64,000 nt of DNA from Thermococcus peptonophilus (GTDB taxonomy: Archaea > Methanobacteriota_B > Thermococci > Thermococcales > Thermococcaceae), in contig NZ_CP014750.1 of assembly GCF_001592435.1 (NCBI RefSeq), forward strand, positions 1,488,001 through 1,552,000. Reading direction: 5' to 3'. Below, piece by piece: positions 17,172 to 25,779 of this stretch (positions are counted from its first letter, which is position 1; the number at the start of each line of letters is the position of its first letter). A program made the translations under genes and the position numbers. The notes under the pieces were generated by a model. That model saw only the letters and a program-made list of their open reading frames with translations. It did no database searches and was not told where the DNA came from.

Positions 17172-19043
17172 TCACTCGCCCCCAAGGACAAAGGGGCTTA
17201 TGTAGTCACCGTACTTTTCCCTGGCCTCAAGAAGCCTCTTCCTCTCCTCCTCAAGAACTTGGAAAAGCTCCTCGGGAACGTTGTCGAGCTTCTCGTATAT
17301 CCCCTCAATTCTGTCTATCTTCGCCAGCAGCTCCGGAACCCTTATCTTGAACTGCCTCTCGTAGTCTTCTTTCGTGTACTCCTTGTTGAGTACGTCCTTG
17401 AACAGCTTGGCAAGGTCTTTGTACTTCGGGATGTAGCCGATTGGGGTCTTTATCGCATCAACGTCGCCGTGTACGCGGAGCTCCATCCACTTGAGCCAAA
17501 CGGCTTTGTCGAGCTTGTGGTTGAGCCAGACTCCGTTCTCGCGGAGGAAGTAGTTGACTGCGAATATCTTCGGGGCCTTCTTGAGCTTCCTGCCGAACTC
17601 AAGGTAGTTCCTGAGGTAGTCCCCGAGGTGGACGCTCATGAAGTCGAGGATCGCCATCGGGTTGAAGACCCTAACTCCTTCCTTTCCGAGGGTTGCCGCA
17701 GTGGTCTCGCTCTCAAGGGAAGCACCCATTGTTATGACTCCGTGCTCCCAGCTGAACGCTTCTCTTACCGGAGGCCATGTGTCGGCATCTCTTCCGCCGA
17801 ATATCATGCCGCCCACTTCAACGCCGCAGGGACTCTCGAGGGCTTCCATATCGACGTTCGGAAAGTGTTCGAGTGAAACGGTGAAGCGCGCGTTCTTGTG
17901 GCTCGGCGGTATCTCGTTGCCCTCAGCGTCTTTCTTTCCGCGCCACCACTTCCCGCTGTGGTTCTCGCCTTCGTCTGGGATCTCTACTCCCATGTCGTTC
18001 CAGTAGGGCTTTCCACCCTTGACGAGGACGTTGGAGAAGATTATCTCAACTGGGGAGTGGAGAACCTGCCAGATTATCGGGTCGTCCTCCGGGTTTACGC
18101 CCTGGATTATGCCGAAGACACCCTTCTCGACGTTCGCTCCTCTAGCAACTCCATTCACGGGCAGGATGAAAGTCAGGTCGTCGCCGACGATGTTCTCCCA
18201 GGGTATCATGGCGGTTGACGTTTTTCCGCACATGCTCGGGTAAGCACCTGTGAAGTAGGTCTTCCTGCCGTGCGGGCCGTTCACGCGCATCAGGAACATG
18301 TGCTCGCTCAACCAGCCCTCCTCAACGGCCCTCTTGATTGTGAGCCTGAAAGCAAGCTTCTTGAGGCCTATCGTGTTTCCGCCGTACTGGGTGTTGACGG
18401 AATAGACCGTCTCGTCTTCGAGGTCAATGTATATCCTACGCTTGTCAATGTTCTTGCTCGTCTTCCTCTCGTCTAGTTCACCAGCACTGTGAACGAACCT
18501 GAAGAAGTGCGCACTCCTGCCCAAGCGCTTGAACTCTTCGTAGCCCTTCCTGTAGAGGATGAACTCGGAATGGGCAACGTAGGCCGAATCGGTGAGCTGG
18601 ACGGCTGGGATCGTGAATATCGAGTTTTTAGGCCCAAGGACGAAGAAGCACACAAAGAGTTCCTTTCCCTTCATTATCCCTTTCATCAGCTCGCGTATCT
18701 CCTTCAGGCCCTCTTCTCTGTCCTTGGTATTTATGTATGGGAGCTTCTTACCCCCAGGCAGAAGAATTGCAGTGTTTGCCTTGTCCCTTGCCTGGTCGTA
18801 GTAGTTGTCGAAGTGTACAGTATGGTTTGGCGTTTCCAGCATCTTTTCTTCGCCGTAGTAGAGGGCCTTCCAGCGGACGTACTGCTCGTCCTCGGGACTG
18901 TCAGTGCAAACGAAAACTTTATCGGGCTCGAGCCACTCAATCCAGTCCGCCAGAAACTCGTGGAGTTCCGGGTTGTCTATGGCCTTTATCTTTTCAAACT
19001 GTTCCTTATCAAGGAGCTTTTCAAGCCGTTCAAGAGCGTTCAT
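17172..19043 (-). CDS. pckG: phosphoenolpyruvate carboxykinase (GTP type)
   Basis: A 623-residue protein with the GTP-PCK signatures: the substrate loop TQYGGNTIGLKKLAF near residue 220, the P-loop segment YPSMCGKTSTAM near residue 270, and FGGRDADTWPP near residue 420. It interconverts oxaloacetate and PEP with GTP/GDP and joins the C3 and C4 pools. GGAGGCGGT precedes ATG 19043. It lies upstream of malP in the same direction, separated by the malP promoter. Confidence 0.95.
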   Translation of the reverse strand: MNALERLEKLLDKEQFEKIKAIDNPELHEFLADWIEWLEPDKVFVCTDSPEDEQYVRWKALYYGEEKMLETPNHTVHFDNYYDQARDKANTAILLPGGKKLPYINTKDREEGLKEIRELMKGIMKGKELFVCFFVLGPKNSIFTIPAVQLTDSAYVAHSEFILYRKGYEEFKRLGRSAHFFRFVHSAGELDERKTSKNIDKRRIYIDLEDETVYSVNTQYGGNTIGLKKLAFRLTIKRAVEEGWLSEHMFLMRVNGPHGRKTYFTGAYPSMCGKTSTAMIPWENIVGDDLTFILPVNGVARGANVEKGVFGIIQGVNPEDDPIIWQVLHSPVEIIFSNVLVKGGKPYWNDMGVEIPDEGENHSGKWWRGKKDAEGNEIPPSHKNARFTVSLEHFPNVDMEALESPCGVEVGGMIFGGRDADTWPPVREAFSWEHGVITMGASLESETTAATLGKEGVRVFNPMAILDFMSVHLGDYLRNYLEFGRKLKKAPKIFAVNYFLRENGVWLNHKLDKAVWLKWMELRVHGDVDAIKTPIGYIPKYKDLAKLFKDVLNKEYTKEDYERQFKIRVPELLAKIDRIEGIYEKLDNVPEELFQVLEEERKRLLEAREKYGDYISPFVLGGE

Positions 19044-19164
19044 GATACCGCCTCCAGAGGGGATGCCCCGATGTATTAAAATAGTTTGCCGGTAGGTTTA
19101 AGTACTCTGACGAATAAATACGGACATCGAAAGCTACCGATAACCTCAAAAATGGAGTAATTTT

Positions 19165-19181
19165 AAACACTCACGGTGATA
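19165..19181. promoter_or_regulatory. partial Tgr-type palindrome at the phosphohexomutase-like gene
   Basis: AAACAC-TCACG-GTGATA keeps the right arm of the TGM perfectly and four of six bases of the left arm. It overlaps the end of a TTTTAAA box (19160-19167) and stops one base before the ATG at 19183. A regulatory role is inference. Confidence 0.45.
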
Positions 19182-19182
19182 C

Positions 19183-19908
19183 ATGGGGGTGAAAGAAGTG
19201 GAGCTATACTACTCTGAAAAATTCAACCCCGAAGAGCTTGCCCTTCTGGGAAGGGCCGTTGGTACCGTGGCCCAGGGGACAGTAATAGTCGGCAGGGACG
19301 GCAGGGCGATATCGAGGTATGGAAAGCGTGCCATGGTCGTTGGCATAGTCAGTACTGGCTCAACGATAATGGACGTGAGGCTCATCCCGCTTATAGCGCT
19401 AAAGGACTTTGCCCACAGCAAGGGTATGCCATTAGCTTACGTTTACTACCACGGGGGCGTTAGGGTTGAGGTAAACGGTCTGGACGTTGATGAAGTTGAG
19501 GCAATCCTGAAGAGCAGGAGCTTTATAGAGGCCCATCCGAATGATATAGGGGCTACGGTTTATTATCCAAACGCCCTTGACGACTTCCTTCACGACCTCT
19601 TCAAGCGCTACAACTTCAAGATCGGTGGAAAGGCCCTTGTGGACGCTATGAACACTCCTGCGGTGCTCTTCTTCCCGAGGCTCAGTGAGCACTTTGGCTT
19701 CGAAGTCGAGCTCATAAACGACATGATGACCAGCTACATCCCGCCGAAACCGAAGGAGGTCTTCCTCCACAAGCTGAACAAGGGCGACTACACCTTTGGA
19801 CTGCGCTTCAGACCGGACGGAATAGCCGAGTTCTACAAGGACGGCGAAGAGAAGACGTTTGCAAGCATGTGGTCCCTCTTTGACTACCTCAAGAGGATCT
19901 TCAAGTGA
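19183..19908 (+). CDS. phosphohexomutase-like protein lacking the catalytic serine loop
   Basis: 241 residues resembling the N-terminal domains of alpha-D-phosphohexomutases (VGRDGRAISRYGKRAM near residue 35, VDAMNTPAVLFFP near 150). The phosphoserine loop (TASHNP in active enzymes) is replaced by VYYHGGVRVE near residue 90. The DGDxDR-like metal loop is reduced to FRPDGIAEF near residue 210, and the C-terminal domains are absent. It is probably not a mutase; a sugar-phosphate sensor role is speculation. GTG 19198, preceded by GGGGGTG, may be the true start, since the TATA box is only about 20 bases before ATG 19183. Confidence 0.65.
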   Translation: MGVKEVELYYSEKFNPEELALLGRAVGTVAQGTVIVGRDGRAISRYGKRAMVVGIVSTGSTIMDVRLIPLIALKDFAHSKGMPLAYVYYHGGVRVEVNGLDVDEVEAILKSRSFIEAHPNDIGATVYYPNALDDFLHDLFKRYNFKIGGKALVDAMNTPAVLFFPRLSEHFGFEVELINDMMTSYIPPKPKEVFLHKLNKGDYTFGLRFRPDGIAEFYKDGEEKTFASMWSLFDYLKRIFK

Positions 19909-19971
19909 GGGCGGCAGTTTTATAAGAGTTGCTCCTTCTCTACTATCTGTCCTATTTTGGGGGTGGCACTG

Positions 19972-20589
19972 GTGTTCATCGTACTCGAGGGAATAGACGG
20001 CGCCGGCAAGTCCACGCAGGCAAAACTCTTGGCAGAATGGTTCGAAAACAGGGGATACGATGTTGTTCTAACAAAAGAGCCAACAGATACTCCTTTTGGT
20101 AAGCTCATAAGGAGGCTCGTTCTTACGGGCGGTAAAGAAGGGATAATAGACGGGGCTAAAATAAGCCACGAGGCAGAGGCCCTTCTCTTCGCCGCCGACA
20201 GGGCCGAGCATGTTGACAAGCTGATAAAGCCTTCTCTTGAGGCTGGAAAGGTCGTCATATCCGATCGCTACTTCTATTCGTCCCTCGCATATCAGTGGGC
20301 GAGGGGTCTTGACCTTGAGTGGCTCATAGACCTCAACCGCTTTGCCGTAAAGCCTGACATAGTTTTTCTCCTTGATCTTCCAGTAAAGGAGAGCATGAAC
20401 AGGATAAGGAGTCGGAAGGTAAAGAGCGAGTTCGACAAGATATTCGAGCTCCAAAGAAGGGTCAGGGAGAACTACCTAAAGCTGGCCGAGATGTTCCCTG
20501 AAATGAAGATAATCAACGCGATGGATGACGTTAAGACCGTCCACAATCAGATAATCGCGATCATTGAGACGCTCCTTGGAGAAAAGTGA
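19972..20589 (+). CDS. tmk: thymidylate kinase
   Basis: A 205-residue P-loop kinase starting [20 protein letters not shown]. The [16 protein letters not shown] motif near residue 95 (the DRx segment) and the LID region [12 protein letters not shown] near residue 145 are present. It phosphorylates dTMP for dTTP synthesis. GTG 19972 is chosen because GGGGGTGG lies 6 bases upstream and the length matches the family; GTG 19963 is possible. Confidence 0.93.
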   Translation: MFIVLEGIDGAGKSTQAKLLAEWFENRGYDVVLTKEPTDTPFGKLIRRLVLTGGKEGIIDGAKISHEAEALLFAADRAEHVDKLIKPSLEAGKVVISDRYFYSSLAYQWARGLDLEWLIDLNRFAVKPDIVFLLDLPVKESMNRIRSRKVKSEFDKIFELQRRVRENYLKLAEMFPEMKIINAMDDVKTVHNQIIAIIETLLGEK

Positions 20590-20656
20590 GGGGTCGGCCA
20601 GTGCCAGTCTCTTCATCCAGCAGCTATCAGACCGGTAAACGCTCTTCATCCCCCGT
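20589..20656 (-). ncRNA. candidate box C/D-like sRNA, minus-strand member of a divergent pair
   Basis: In minus-strand order: C box GGGATGA (GATGA at 20650-20646), a 15-base guide, CTGA (20630-20627), a second GATGA (20617-20613), a 15-base guide, and CCGA (20597-20594). GGGG before C can pair with CCCC after D. The first 24 bases from the C core through D' match the plus-strand partner at 18 of 24 positions. The TATA palindrome at 20671-20683 predicts a start near 20656. The D'-C' spacer (7) and the CCGA D box are unusual. The end touches the tmk stop codon. Confidence 0.4.
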
Positions 20657-20670
20657 CTTATTTTCCGGTT

Positions 20671-20683
20671 GCTTTTTAAAAGG
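20671..20683. promoter_or_regulatory. near-symmetric TATA box between the two sRNA candidates
   Basis: GCTTTTTAAAAGG is almost a palindrome and lies 25-30 bases from the predicted 5' ends of both sRNA candidates, so one TATA element may serve both directions. BRE sequences are weak on both sides. Confidence 0.45.
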
Positions 20684-20697
20684 TTCACTCCAACTCT

Positions 20698-20766
20698 TCT
20701 CGGCCGATGACGAGCGTTAGCCACGCTGAAGGGTGAGGAAAAGAGGGTTAGCCGAGGCCACAGTCC
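20698..20766 (+). ncRNA. candidate box C/D-like sRNA, plus-strand member of a divergent pair
   Basis: C box CCGATGA (20704-20710), a 15-base guide, D' CTGA (20726-20729), a 3-base spacer, C' GTGAGGA (20733-20739), a 12-base guide, and D CCGA (20752-20755). The 15/3/12 spacing is identical to that of the sRNA candidate at tRNA-Arg. CTCGGC before C can alternatively pair with GCCGAG around D. A T-rich stretch follows. The C box and D box each deviate from consensus, so class assignment is tentative; a K-turn RNA of another type is possible. Confidence 0.45.
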
Positions 20767-20789
20767 GTTCTTTCTAGGTTCTTCAGTTT

Positions 20790-21055
20790 TCATTTCCGTT
20801 TTAACCAAAAGAGGCCAAAGTACCTTGTTCTCCCATGTATGCCGGTTATCCTAGTCATGAAATGTCCCACAAAGGCGGCAATCAAGGTCACAATGATGAG
20901 CAGCGCTATGAAGAGTATTGCCTCCCCTTTGGTGAATCCCAGAACCATCAGGCCGCGAATTATTCCGCCAAAGAGAGCTAGGAAGAGGCCCCCCGAAAAC
21001 TCCTAGTAAGAATAAGTTTGTACCCGTACCTTTCCATGAATAGGGCTAGATCCAT
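20790..21055 (-). pseudogene. frameshifted small membrane protein
   Basis: On the minus strand a frame opens at ATG 21055 after GGTGGGAGG and reads MDLALFMERYGYKLIL, then hits a stop near 20983. After a run of six G (complement of C at about 20989-20994) a second frame continues with hydrophobic sequence (GGLFLALFGGIIRGLMVLGF and on) to the stop at 20790. One extra G would join them into an 88-residue protein with two or three membrane segments. Either a real frameshift in a homopolymer or a sequencing error. Family not recognised. Confidence 0.55.
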
Positions 21056-21143
21056 GCCTCCCACCGTGGATATCTATGGTCTGGTTGTATTTAGGTTTTT
21101 TGCAAATAGTTTAAAAGTCATTAAGTTCTGCTAAAACCTTGTG

Positions 21144-21230
21144 ATGGATATTAACAATCTGGCGTCTGAGCCATTTAACACCTTTGAATTCCACGGAACC
21201 GACACTGCAAAACGTGCCGTGGGTGTCTGA
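21144..21230 (+). CDS. possible leaderless micro-ORF (28 residues)
   Basis: A TTTAAAAG box at 21110-21117 predicts a transcript start near 21140, right at the GTGATGG preceding this frame, which reads MDINNLASEPFNTFEFHGTD and eight more residues. No homology is recognised; it may be the remnant of a longer gene. Support rests only on promoter spacing. Confidence 0.2.
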   Translation: MDINNLASEPFNTFEFHGTDTAKRAVGV

Positions 21231-21275
21231 GTATAACAACGCTGGAAGGGTAGGGTGGAAATAAAGGAAGAAACC

Positions 21276-22145
21276 TCAGAGATACTTCCTGAGGAATTCC
21301 CTGACTTTTGCCTTCCACTCCTCGGGGTGGAACTTGAGGGTTCTGACGTGGGGTGCATCGGTAACCCAAAGCTCAACGTTCGGGTTGATCTTCCTGTTCC
21401 TCTCGTAGAACTCCTTGACTTCTTCAACCTTAACTAGGGGGTCTTTCTCTCCAGCTATGAGGAAGATAGGCTTCTTAACTCTGTCCGCGTACTCAATGGG
21501 ATGTATCTCCTTTCCGCCGCTGAAGAGCTTCGTAAATGGCTTGACGAAGACGTAAAGCCACTCTGGAAGGTTAGCGAAGTACTTCAGGCCCCTTGCCCCG
21601 GTTTTGTCAAGGTCCATCGGAGGTGAGTCGGCAACGCCGCAGCAGACGTCTTCAATCTCAGCGAGCGACCTTATGGTGACCATTGCACCCATTGAGAATC
21701 CGATGAGTCCAATCTTGCCTGCCTTCTCCGGGTGGGTCTTCTTCAGCCACTCCACGGCGGCCTTGACGTCCAAGAGCTCTTTGTCGCCAACTGTTGTGTA
21801 CTTCCCCCCGCTCTTTCCGTGGGCACGGAAGTCAAAGACGAGGACGTTGTAGCCTCCCTTCAGGAGGAACTCAACGGTCGGCTTCATGTAGAGGGGGTAC
21901 CATCTGCTGGCGGTGTAACCGTGGAGCGGGATGACCGTTTTGTCGCTCCCGTTGTCAACCCACCAGCCGCTGAGCTTAACTCCATCTTCCGTTGTGAACT
22001 CGACATCTTCGTAGTCAAAGCCAAAGTCCTTCGGTGTCCAGTCTTCAACCAGCCTTGGAGGTTTGACCATCTTGTAGCCGACGAAGGCCACAAACGCGAG
22101 GAAAACAATGAGGACAAGAACAAAAATGAAAAGGAGCAATCCCAT
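21276..22145 (-). CDS. membrane-anchored alpha/beta hydrolase
   Basis: 289 residues from ATG 22145: an N-terminal membrane helix (about 2-24), then an alpha/beta hydrolase domain. The oxyanion segment PLHGYTAS lies near residue 75, the nucleophile elbow GFSMGA near 150 (serine), an aspartate in GEKDPLV near 235, and the histidine in DAPHVR near 265. The active site probably faces outside the cell. Substrate unknown (esterase or peptidase-like). The ATG overlaps the stop of the MFS gene by one base, so the two are coupled. Confidence 0.8.
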   Translation of the reverse strand: MGLLLFIFVLVLIVFLAFVAFVGYKMVKPPRLVEDWTPKDFGFDYEDVEFTTEDGVKLSGWWVDNGSDKTVIPLHGYTASRWYPLYMKPTVEFLLKGGYNVLVFDFRAHGKSGGKYTTVGDKELLDVKAAVEWLKKTHPEKAGKIGLIGFSMGAMVTIRSLAEIEDVCCGVADSPPMDLDKTGARGLKYFANLPEWLYVFVKPFTKLFSGGKEIHPIEYADRVKKPIFLIAGEKDPLVKVEEVKEFYERNRKINPNVELWVTDAPHVRTLKFHPEEWKAKVREFLRKYL

Positions 22146-23476
22146 CACTCCTTCCCTCCCTCGACGTCGAGATTCTTCATCATCCACACCATTGGCAGTG
22201 CGAAGAGGACGAGGAGAGCACCTATCGGGAAGAGCACCCTGTAGTTCTCACCGGCTAAATCCACTATTGCCCCACCGATCGTTCCTGCTAGGAGTACCGG
22301 AAGGGAGCGGGTGGCCTCAAAGAAGCCGTAGTACCTGCCGGTAAAGGCCTCCCTCTCGAACTTGGTCAGGAGGTCGCCGATTACAGGGTATGATGCCGCC
22401 ATGAGGATTCCCCAGCCTATGCCCGCTATTCCAAGGGTTATCGTTATCTGGGCCTTGGTCGTTATGAACCATCCCCATATCTGGGGGATTGCAAAGATGA
22501 GGCCGCCAAGGACTATGCTCAGCCTCCTGCCTAGCTTGTCGTAAATGATTCCCCCAGGAAGGGCGCCGATAAGCACTGTGACGTTGAAGAGCGCCATCAG
22601 GTATAGACCGAGGGAGGTTACCGCTTTGATGTTCTCTTCCGTTGCTGAACCGTAGAGTATGAATGCGAGGATTCCGTATAGGAAGACCGCTATGAACTCA
22701 AAGCTCATCCACCAGAGGGTCTGCGCCGCGTAGAACTTGAGGAAGTCCCTGTTCCTGACGATGCTCCAGAGGTACTCTCCAAGGCTCTCGTTCTCCTCGA
22801 TGTCGGGTGCTTTAGGTTCTCTAACGATTAGGTAAACAAAGACCGCGGCACCTATGAGGAAGAACGCCGTGACGAGGAAGGGTATCTTGAGGTAGGGCGT
22901 CTGGGTGAGTGCCTTTATTCCCTCGCTCTCTCCGGTCATCGCCACGGCCTTAGCGATGAGGTAGCCGGCCAGCCCGAAGAGGAAGAGGTTGCCGGCCCAC
23001 TCAAGCAGGGTTATCACACCGCTAGCTGTACCGCGCTTCCCGCTCTCGATGGTGTCGGGCATAAGGGCCCTGAACTGGGCCGTATAGAGGTGCATCGAGA
23101 GGTAGAACAACGCAAGAGTCAGGGCGAAGCCGAGCAGGGGGACGCCCATAGCGTAGGCGGTGTATATCATTATGGCCGCTATGCCCGCCAGAAGGCCTCC
23201 AATCATGATGAAAGGTCTTCTCCTTCCGTGCTTCGACTTGAGCGTATCGCTGTAATAGCCGAGGAGCGGTGGGACAAGTATTCCGATAAGCCCCTCAAGG
23301 GCCAGGATCGTGCCTTTAACAAACGCTGACTGGGTATAACTTGAGAGCAGCGGGAAAGACAGACCCTTGTTGAGTGCCCATCCAACGCTCCTGCTGAATC
23401 CGAGCAGGGCGAGACCAAGGACAAGGCCCCAGCTGAAGCCCTTCCTCACAACCTTTTGGCTCGATTCGGATTCCAT
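22145..23476 (-). CDS. MFS transporter, sugar-type (SLC45/GPH-like)
   Basis: 443 residues, about 12 membrane segments. The loop between helices 2 and 3 carries GYYSDTLKSKHGRRRPFI (residues 74-91), the MFS motif A variant typical of sugar transporters, and a KLGRRLS copy lies in the second half. Transcribed with the hydrolase downstream. A second MFS gene of similar type lies just upstream, so this is a transporter cluster. Substrate not determined. Confidence 0.8.
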   Translation of the reverse strand: MESESSQKVVRKGFSWGLVLGLALLGFSRSVGWALNKGLSFPLLSSYTQSAFVKGTILALEGLIGILVPPLLGYYSDTLKSKHGRRRPFIMIGGLLAGIAAIMIYTAYAMGVPLLGFALTLALFYLSMHLYTAQFRALMPDTIESGKRGTASGVITLLEWAGNLFLFGLAGYLIAKAVAMTGESEGIKALTQTPYLKIPFLVTAFFLIGAAVFVYLIVREPKAPDIEENESLGEYLWSIVRNRDFLKFYAAQTLWWMSFEFIAVFLYGILAFILYGSATEENIKAVTSLGLYLMALFNVTVLIGALPGGIIYDKLGRRLSIVLGGLIFAIPQIWGWFITTKAQITITLGIAGIGWGILMAASYPVIGDLLTKFEREAFTGRYYGFFEATRSLPVLLAGTIGGAIVDLAGENYRVLFPIGALLVLFALPMVWMMKNLDVEGGKE

Positions 23477-23609
23477 GTTAACACCTCCTTAATTTTCGTT
23501 GTTCTACTAAATATAGCCAGACTAGACAAAATTCTGGTTGTTGTTACTTTTTACAATTTCGGGTTTGCGCACTAGGAGGTTTCCAAATAACAAAAGGGAA
23601 GGAGAGAAT

Positions 23610-24980
23610 TCAGTCCATATCGGGGACGTACTCGTAAGCGTCCTCAGCACCTCCTTTGACGTCCCCCCGTCTGACGAACTGCATTGCTATCAATGCCAGC
23701 AGGAAGAACGCCACTGCAAACGGCAGGAGAGTTTCGTAGCCTATCAGATCCAGCAGTGCACCGGCGAAAGGCGGTGCTACCAGATTGGCTGCTTGGCTGA
23801 AGAAGTAGTACAACCCCGTGTATCCGCCGACCTTTTCGTTCACGGTCATGTCAACGACCATTGGGAGCGAGTTGACGTTCACCATGGCCCAGCCTATTCC
23901 GCCGAGGAAGAACAGGCCCATGAACCTCATGATAACGGGGTCTGTAAGGGCAACATCCTGCGGCTTGGATGTTTCACCGATGAAGAACGCTGCAAGGATT
24001 ATTGCGATCACCGTGAGGAGGCCGAGGGTTATCGTTTTCCTCCTCCCTATCCTCGCCCCGAGGAACCCTACCGGTATTGCGAAGATCATGAAGCTGAGAC
24101 TGAACATTCCCAGCATAAAGGCACCCGTGCTTTCTATTTTTCTGGTTATCTCGGTTTCAGGGGCTCCCACTGGGATTCCATAGAGGTGGTACTTGACGTA
24201 GCTGGTAAAGAACGTCTCAAGGGAGTTGAAGGCTATGAACCAGAAAAATATCGCTAGGAGAATCGCCATAAGGCTCTTCTCGTGGCTGGCAAAGACGTCC
24301 TTGAGGTTCTCCTTGAGCTCGCCGAAGCTCTTGTGGGATGTTTCAGACAGGAGCTCCATTATGTTTATCTTCTTGCCTGGAACGCGGTACTCTTCGGGCT
24401 CCGGGACAAAGAGCACAACCAGCAGGTTGGCCAGGAGCATTATAAGGGCGCCCGCATAGAAGGGGTAAGCGTAGTTCATATCGTAGAGCACTTTGCCGCC
24501 GAAGTAAGCTAGAAGGGCGCCGAGACCTCCCATGAAGTTGATTATGCCGTTAGCCTGGCTCCTCTTTTCGCTGGGGGTTATGTCTGGCATGAATGCAACA
24601 ACCGGTGAGCGGAACAACGCCATGAAGAAGTTCATGAAGATTATCGTGCCCATGAAGAGAGCAAGGTTACCGTGTTCCCTCGCCACGGGAATGAGCGCGA
24701 ACATCAGCGCCGCTGATGGCGCGCCAAGCAGGATGTACGGCTTTCTCCTTCCAAGCCTAGTCCGTGTCATGTCGCTGAGCGCACCCAGGAACGGCAGGAG
24801 CAGGACGGCGAAGAGGTTGTCTATCGTCATTATGAAGCCCGTTATCGTCCTGTTCATGTGGAAGGTGTCCTGCAGGAATATTGGGATGTAAGCGTTGTAG
24901 AGTGCCCATATTATGCTTATACCGAAGAAACCGAAACCGAGCAGGAATATTCTGCTGTATTTGAACTCCACCATTTTCAT
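23610..24980 (-). CDS. MFS transporter, sugar-type (SLC45/GPH-like)
   Basis: 456 residues with about 12 membrane segments and the motif GALSDMTRTRLGRRKPYI near residue 65, plus ARIGRRKTITLG in the second half. Related in plan to the MFS protein encoded downstream. ATG 24980 follows GGGGGG directly; ATG 24974 has better spacing and may be the real start. Transcribed divergently from the glycerophosphodiesterase gene at 25065. Substrate unknown. Confidence 0.8.
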   Translation of the reverse strand: MKMVEFKYSRIFLLGFGFFGISIIWALYNAYIPIFLQDTFHMNRTITGFIMTIDNLFAVLLLPFLGALSDMTRTRLGRRKPYILLGAPSAALMFALIPVAREHGNLALFMGTIIFMNFFMALFRSPVVAFMPDITPSEKRSQANGIINFMGGLGALLAYFGGKVLYDMNYAYPFYAGALIMLLANLLVVLFVPEPEEYRVPGKKINIMELLSETSHKSFGELKENLKDVFASHEKSLMAILLAIFFWFIAFNSLETFFTSYVKYHLYGIPVGAPETEITRKIESTGAFMLGMFSLSFMIFAIPVGFLGARIGRRKTITLGLLTVIAIILAAFFIGETSKPQDVALTDPVIMRFMGLFFLGGIGWAMVNVNSLPMVVDMTVNEKVGGYTGLYYFFSQAANLVAPPFAGALLDLIGYETLLPFAVAFFLLALIAMQFVRRGDVKGGAEDAYEYVPDMD

Positions 24981-25064
24981 CCCCCCAGACGATAGAGGCT
25001 AGAGTAATCTCTAAAACTGTGGATAGAAGGGTTTTTAAGGCTTTTTTGAACATAATCGGGCAGG

Positions 25065-25763
25065 ATGGAAGTGCTCACGTTAGGACACCGGGGCGTCAGG
25101 GGAAAGCTCGAAAATACCGTTCCAGCCTTCAAAAGGGCCCTTAGATGGGCGGACGGTGTTGAGATGGACGTCAGGGTTGCTGTAGATGGTAAGCTTGTAG
25201 TCCACCACGATGGGGGCTTCTGGAGCAATGGAAATTACTATCTGGTTTCTGAGCTGACGTTTAAAGATCTAAAGCGCCTTCACCCTCTTGGAAAGCTCGT
25301 TCCGAGCGTTAAGGAAGTGATCAGGAGTGTTTCGGGCTTTTTCGATTTTGATGTCAAAGAACCTGAAGCCGTTGAACCGCTTTTGAGCCTGGTTGAGAAG
25401 AACTCTCTTTTTGCATCCTCGGTGTTTTCAGCGGATAATCCTGATATTGTGAAGAAACTGATCTCTGAGTGTCCGGACTGCAGGGTGGGCTTCTCAATAA
25501 CCGGTTATTCAAACGCTATTGTTCTCCCGACTTTGAGAGGTCTCTATTCCGTCCACGTCCCGATAGATGCAGTTTCATACGTTGGTTTCAGGAATCTGGT
25601 GGCGATTCTCCGGACTGCCCGAAAAAGAGGCCTTAAGATCTTCCTCTGGAACTACAGGATGGACGAGCTAACCTGGGTCCCAAGGTTTCTACCATTTGTT
25701 GATGCGGTCATCTCCGACGATCCAGCGAGGCTGAGAAAAGCTTTTATGAACGATGCGTATTGA
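25065..25763 (+). CDS. glycerophosphodiester phosphodiesterase
   Basis: A 232-residue GDPD TIM-barrel protein with the catalytic set: [12 protein letters not shown] near residue 7, the metal ligands in VEMDVR near 32, and VVHHDG near 46. It splits glycerophosphodiesters into glycerol 3-phosphate and an alcohol. Its sequence is more divergent than that of the second GDPD. The end overlaps the upstream codons of the next gene. It heads the glycerol module 25-31.3 kb. Confidence 0.85.
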   Translation: MEVLTLGHRGVRGKLENTVPAFKRALRWADGVEMDVRVAVDGKLVVHHDGGFWSNGNYYLVSELTFKDLKRLHPLGKLVPSVKEVIRSVSGFFDFDVKEPEAVEPLLSLVEKNSLFASSVFSADNPDIVKKLISECPDCRVGFSITGYSNAIVLPTLRGLYSVHVPIDAVSYVGFRNLVAILRTARKRGLKIFLWNYRMDELTWVPRFLPFVDAVISDDPARLRKAFMNDAY

Positions 25764-25779
25764 ACGCGAGGCGGTTGTT

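Noticed and set aside
21131-21427. Minus-strand frame of 98 codons below the hydrolase gene
   Set aside because: Ser/Arg/Thr-rich and overlaps the hydrolase C-terminus in another frame; no ribosome binding site.
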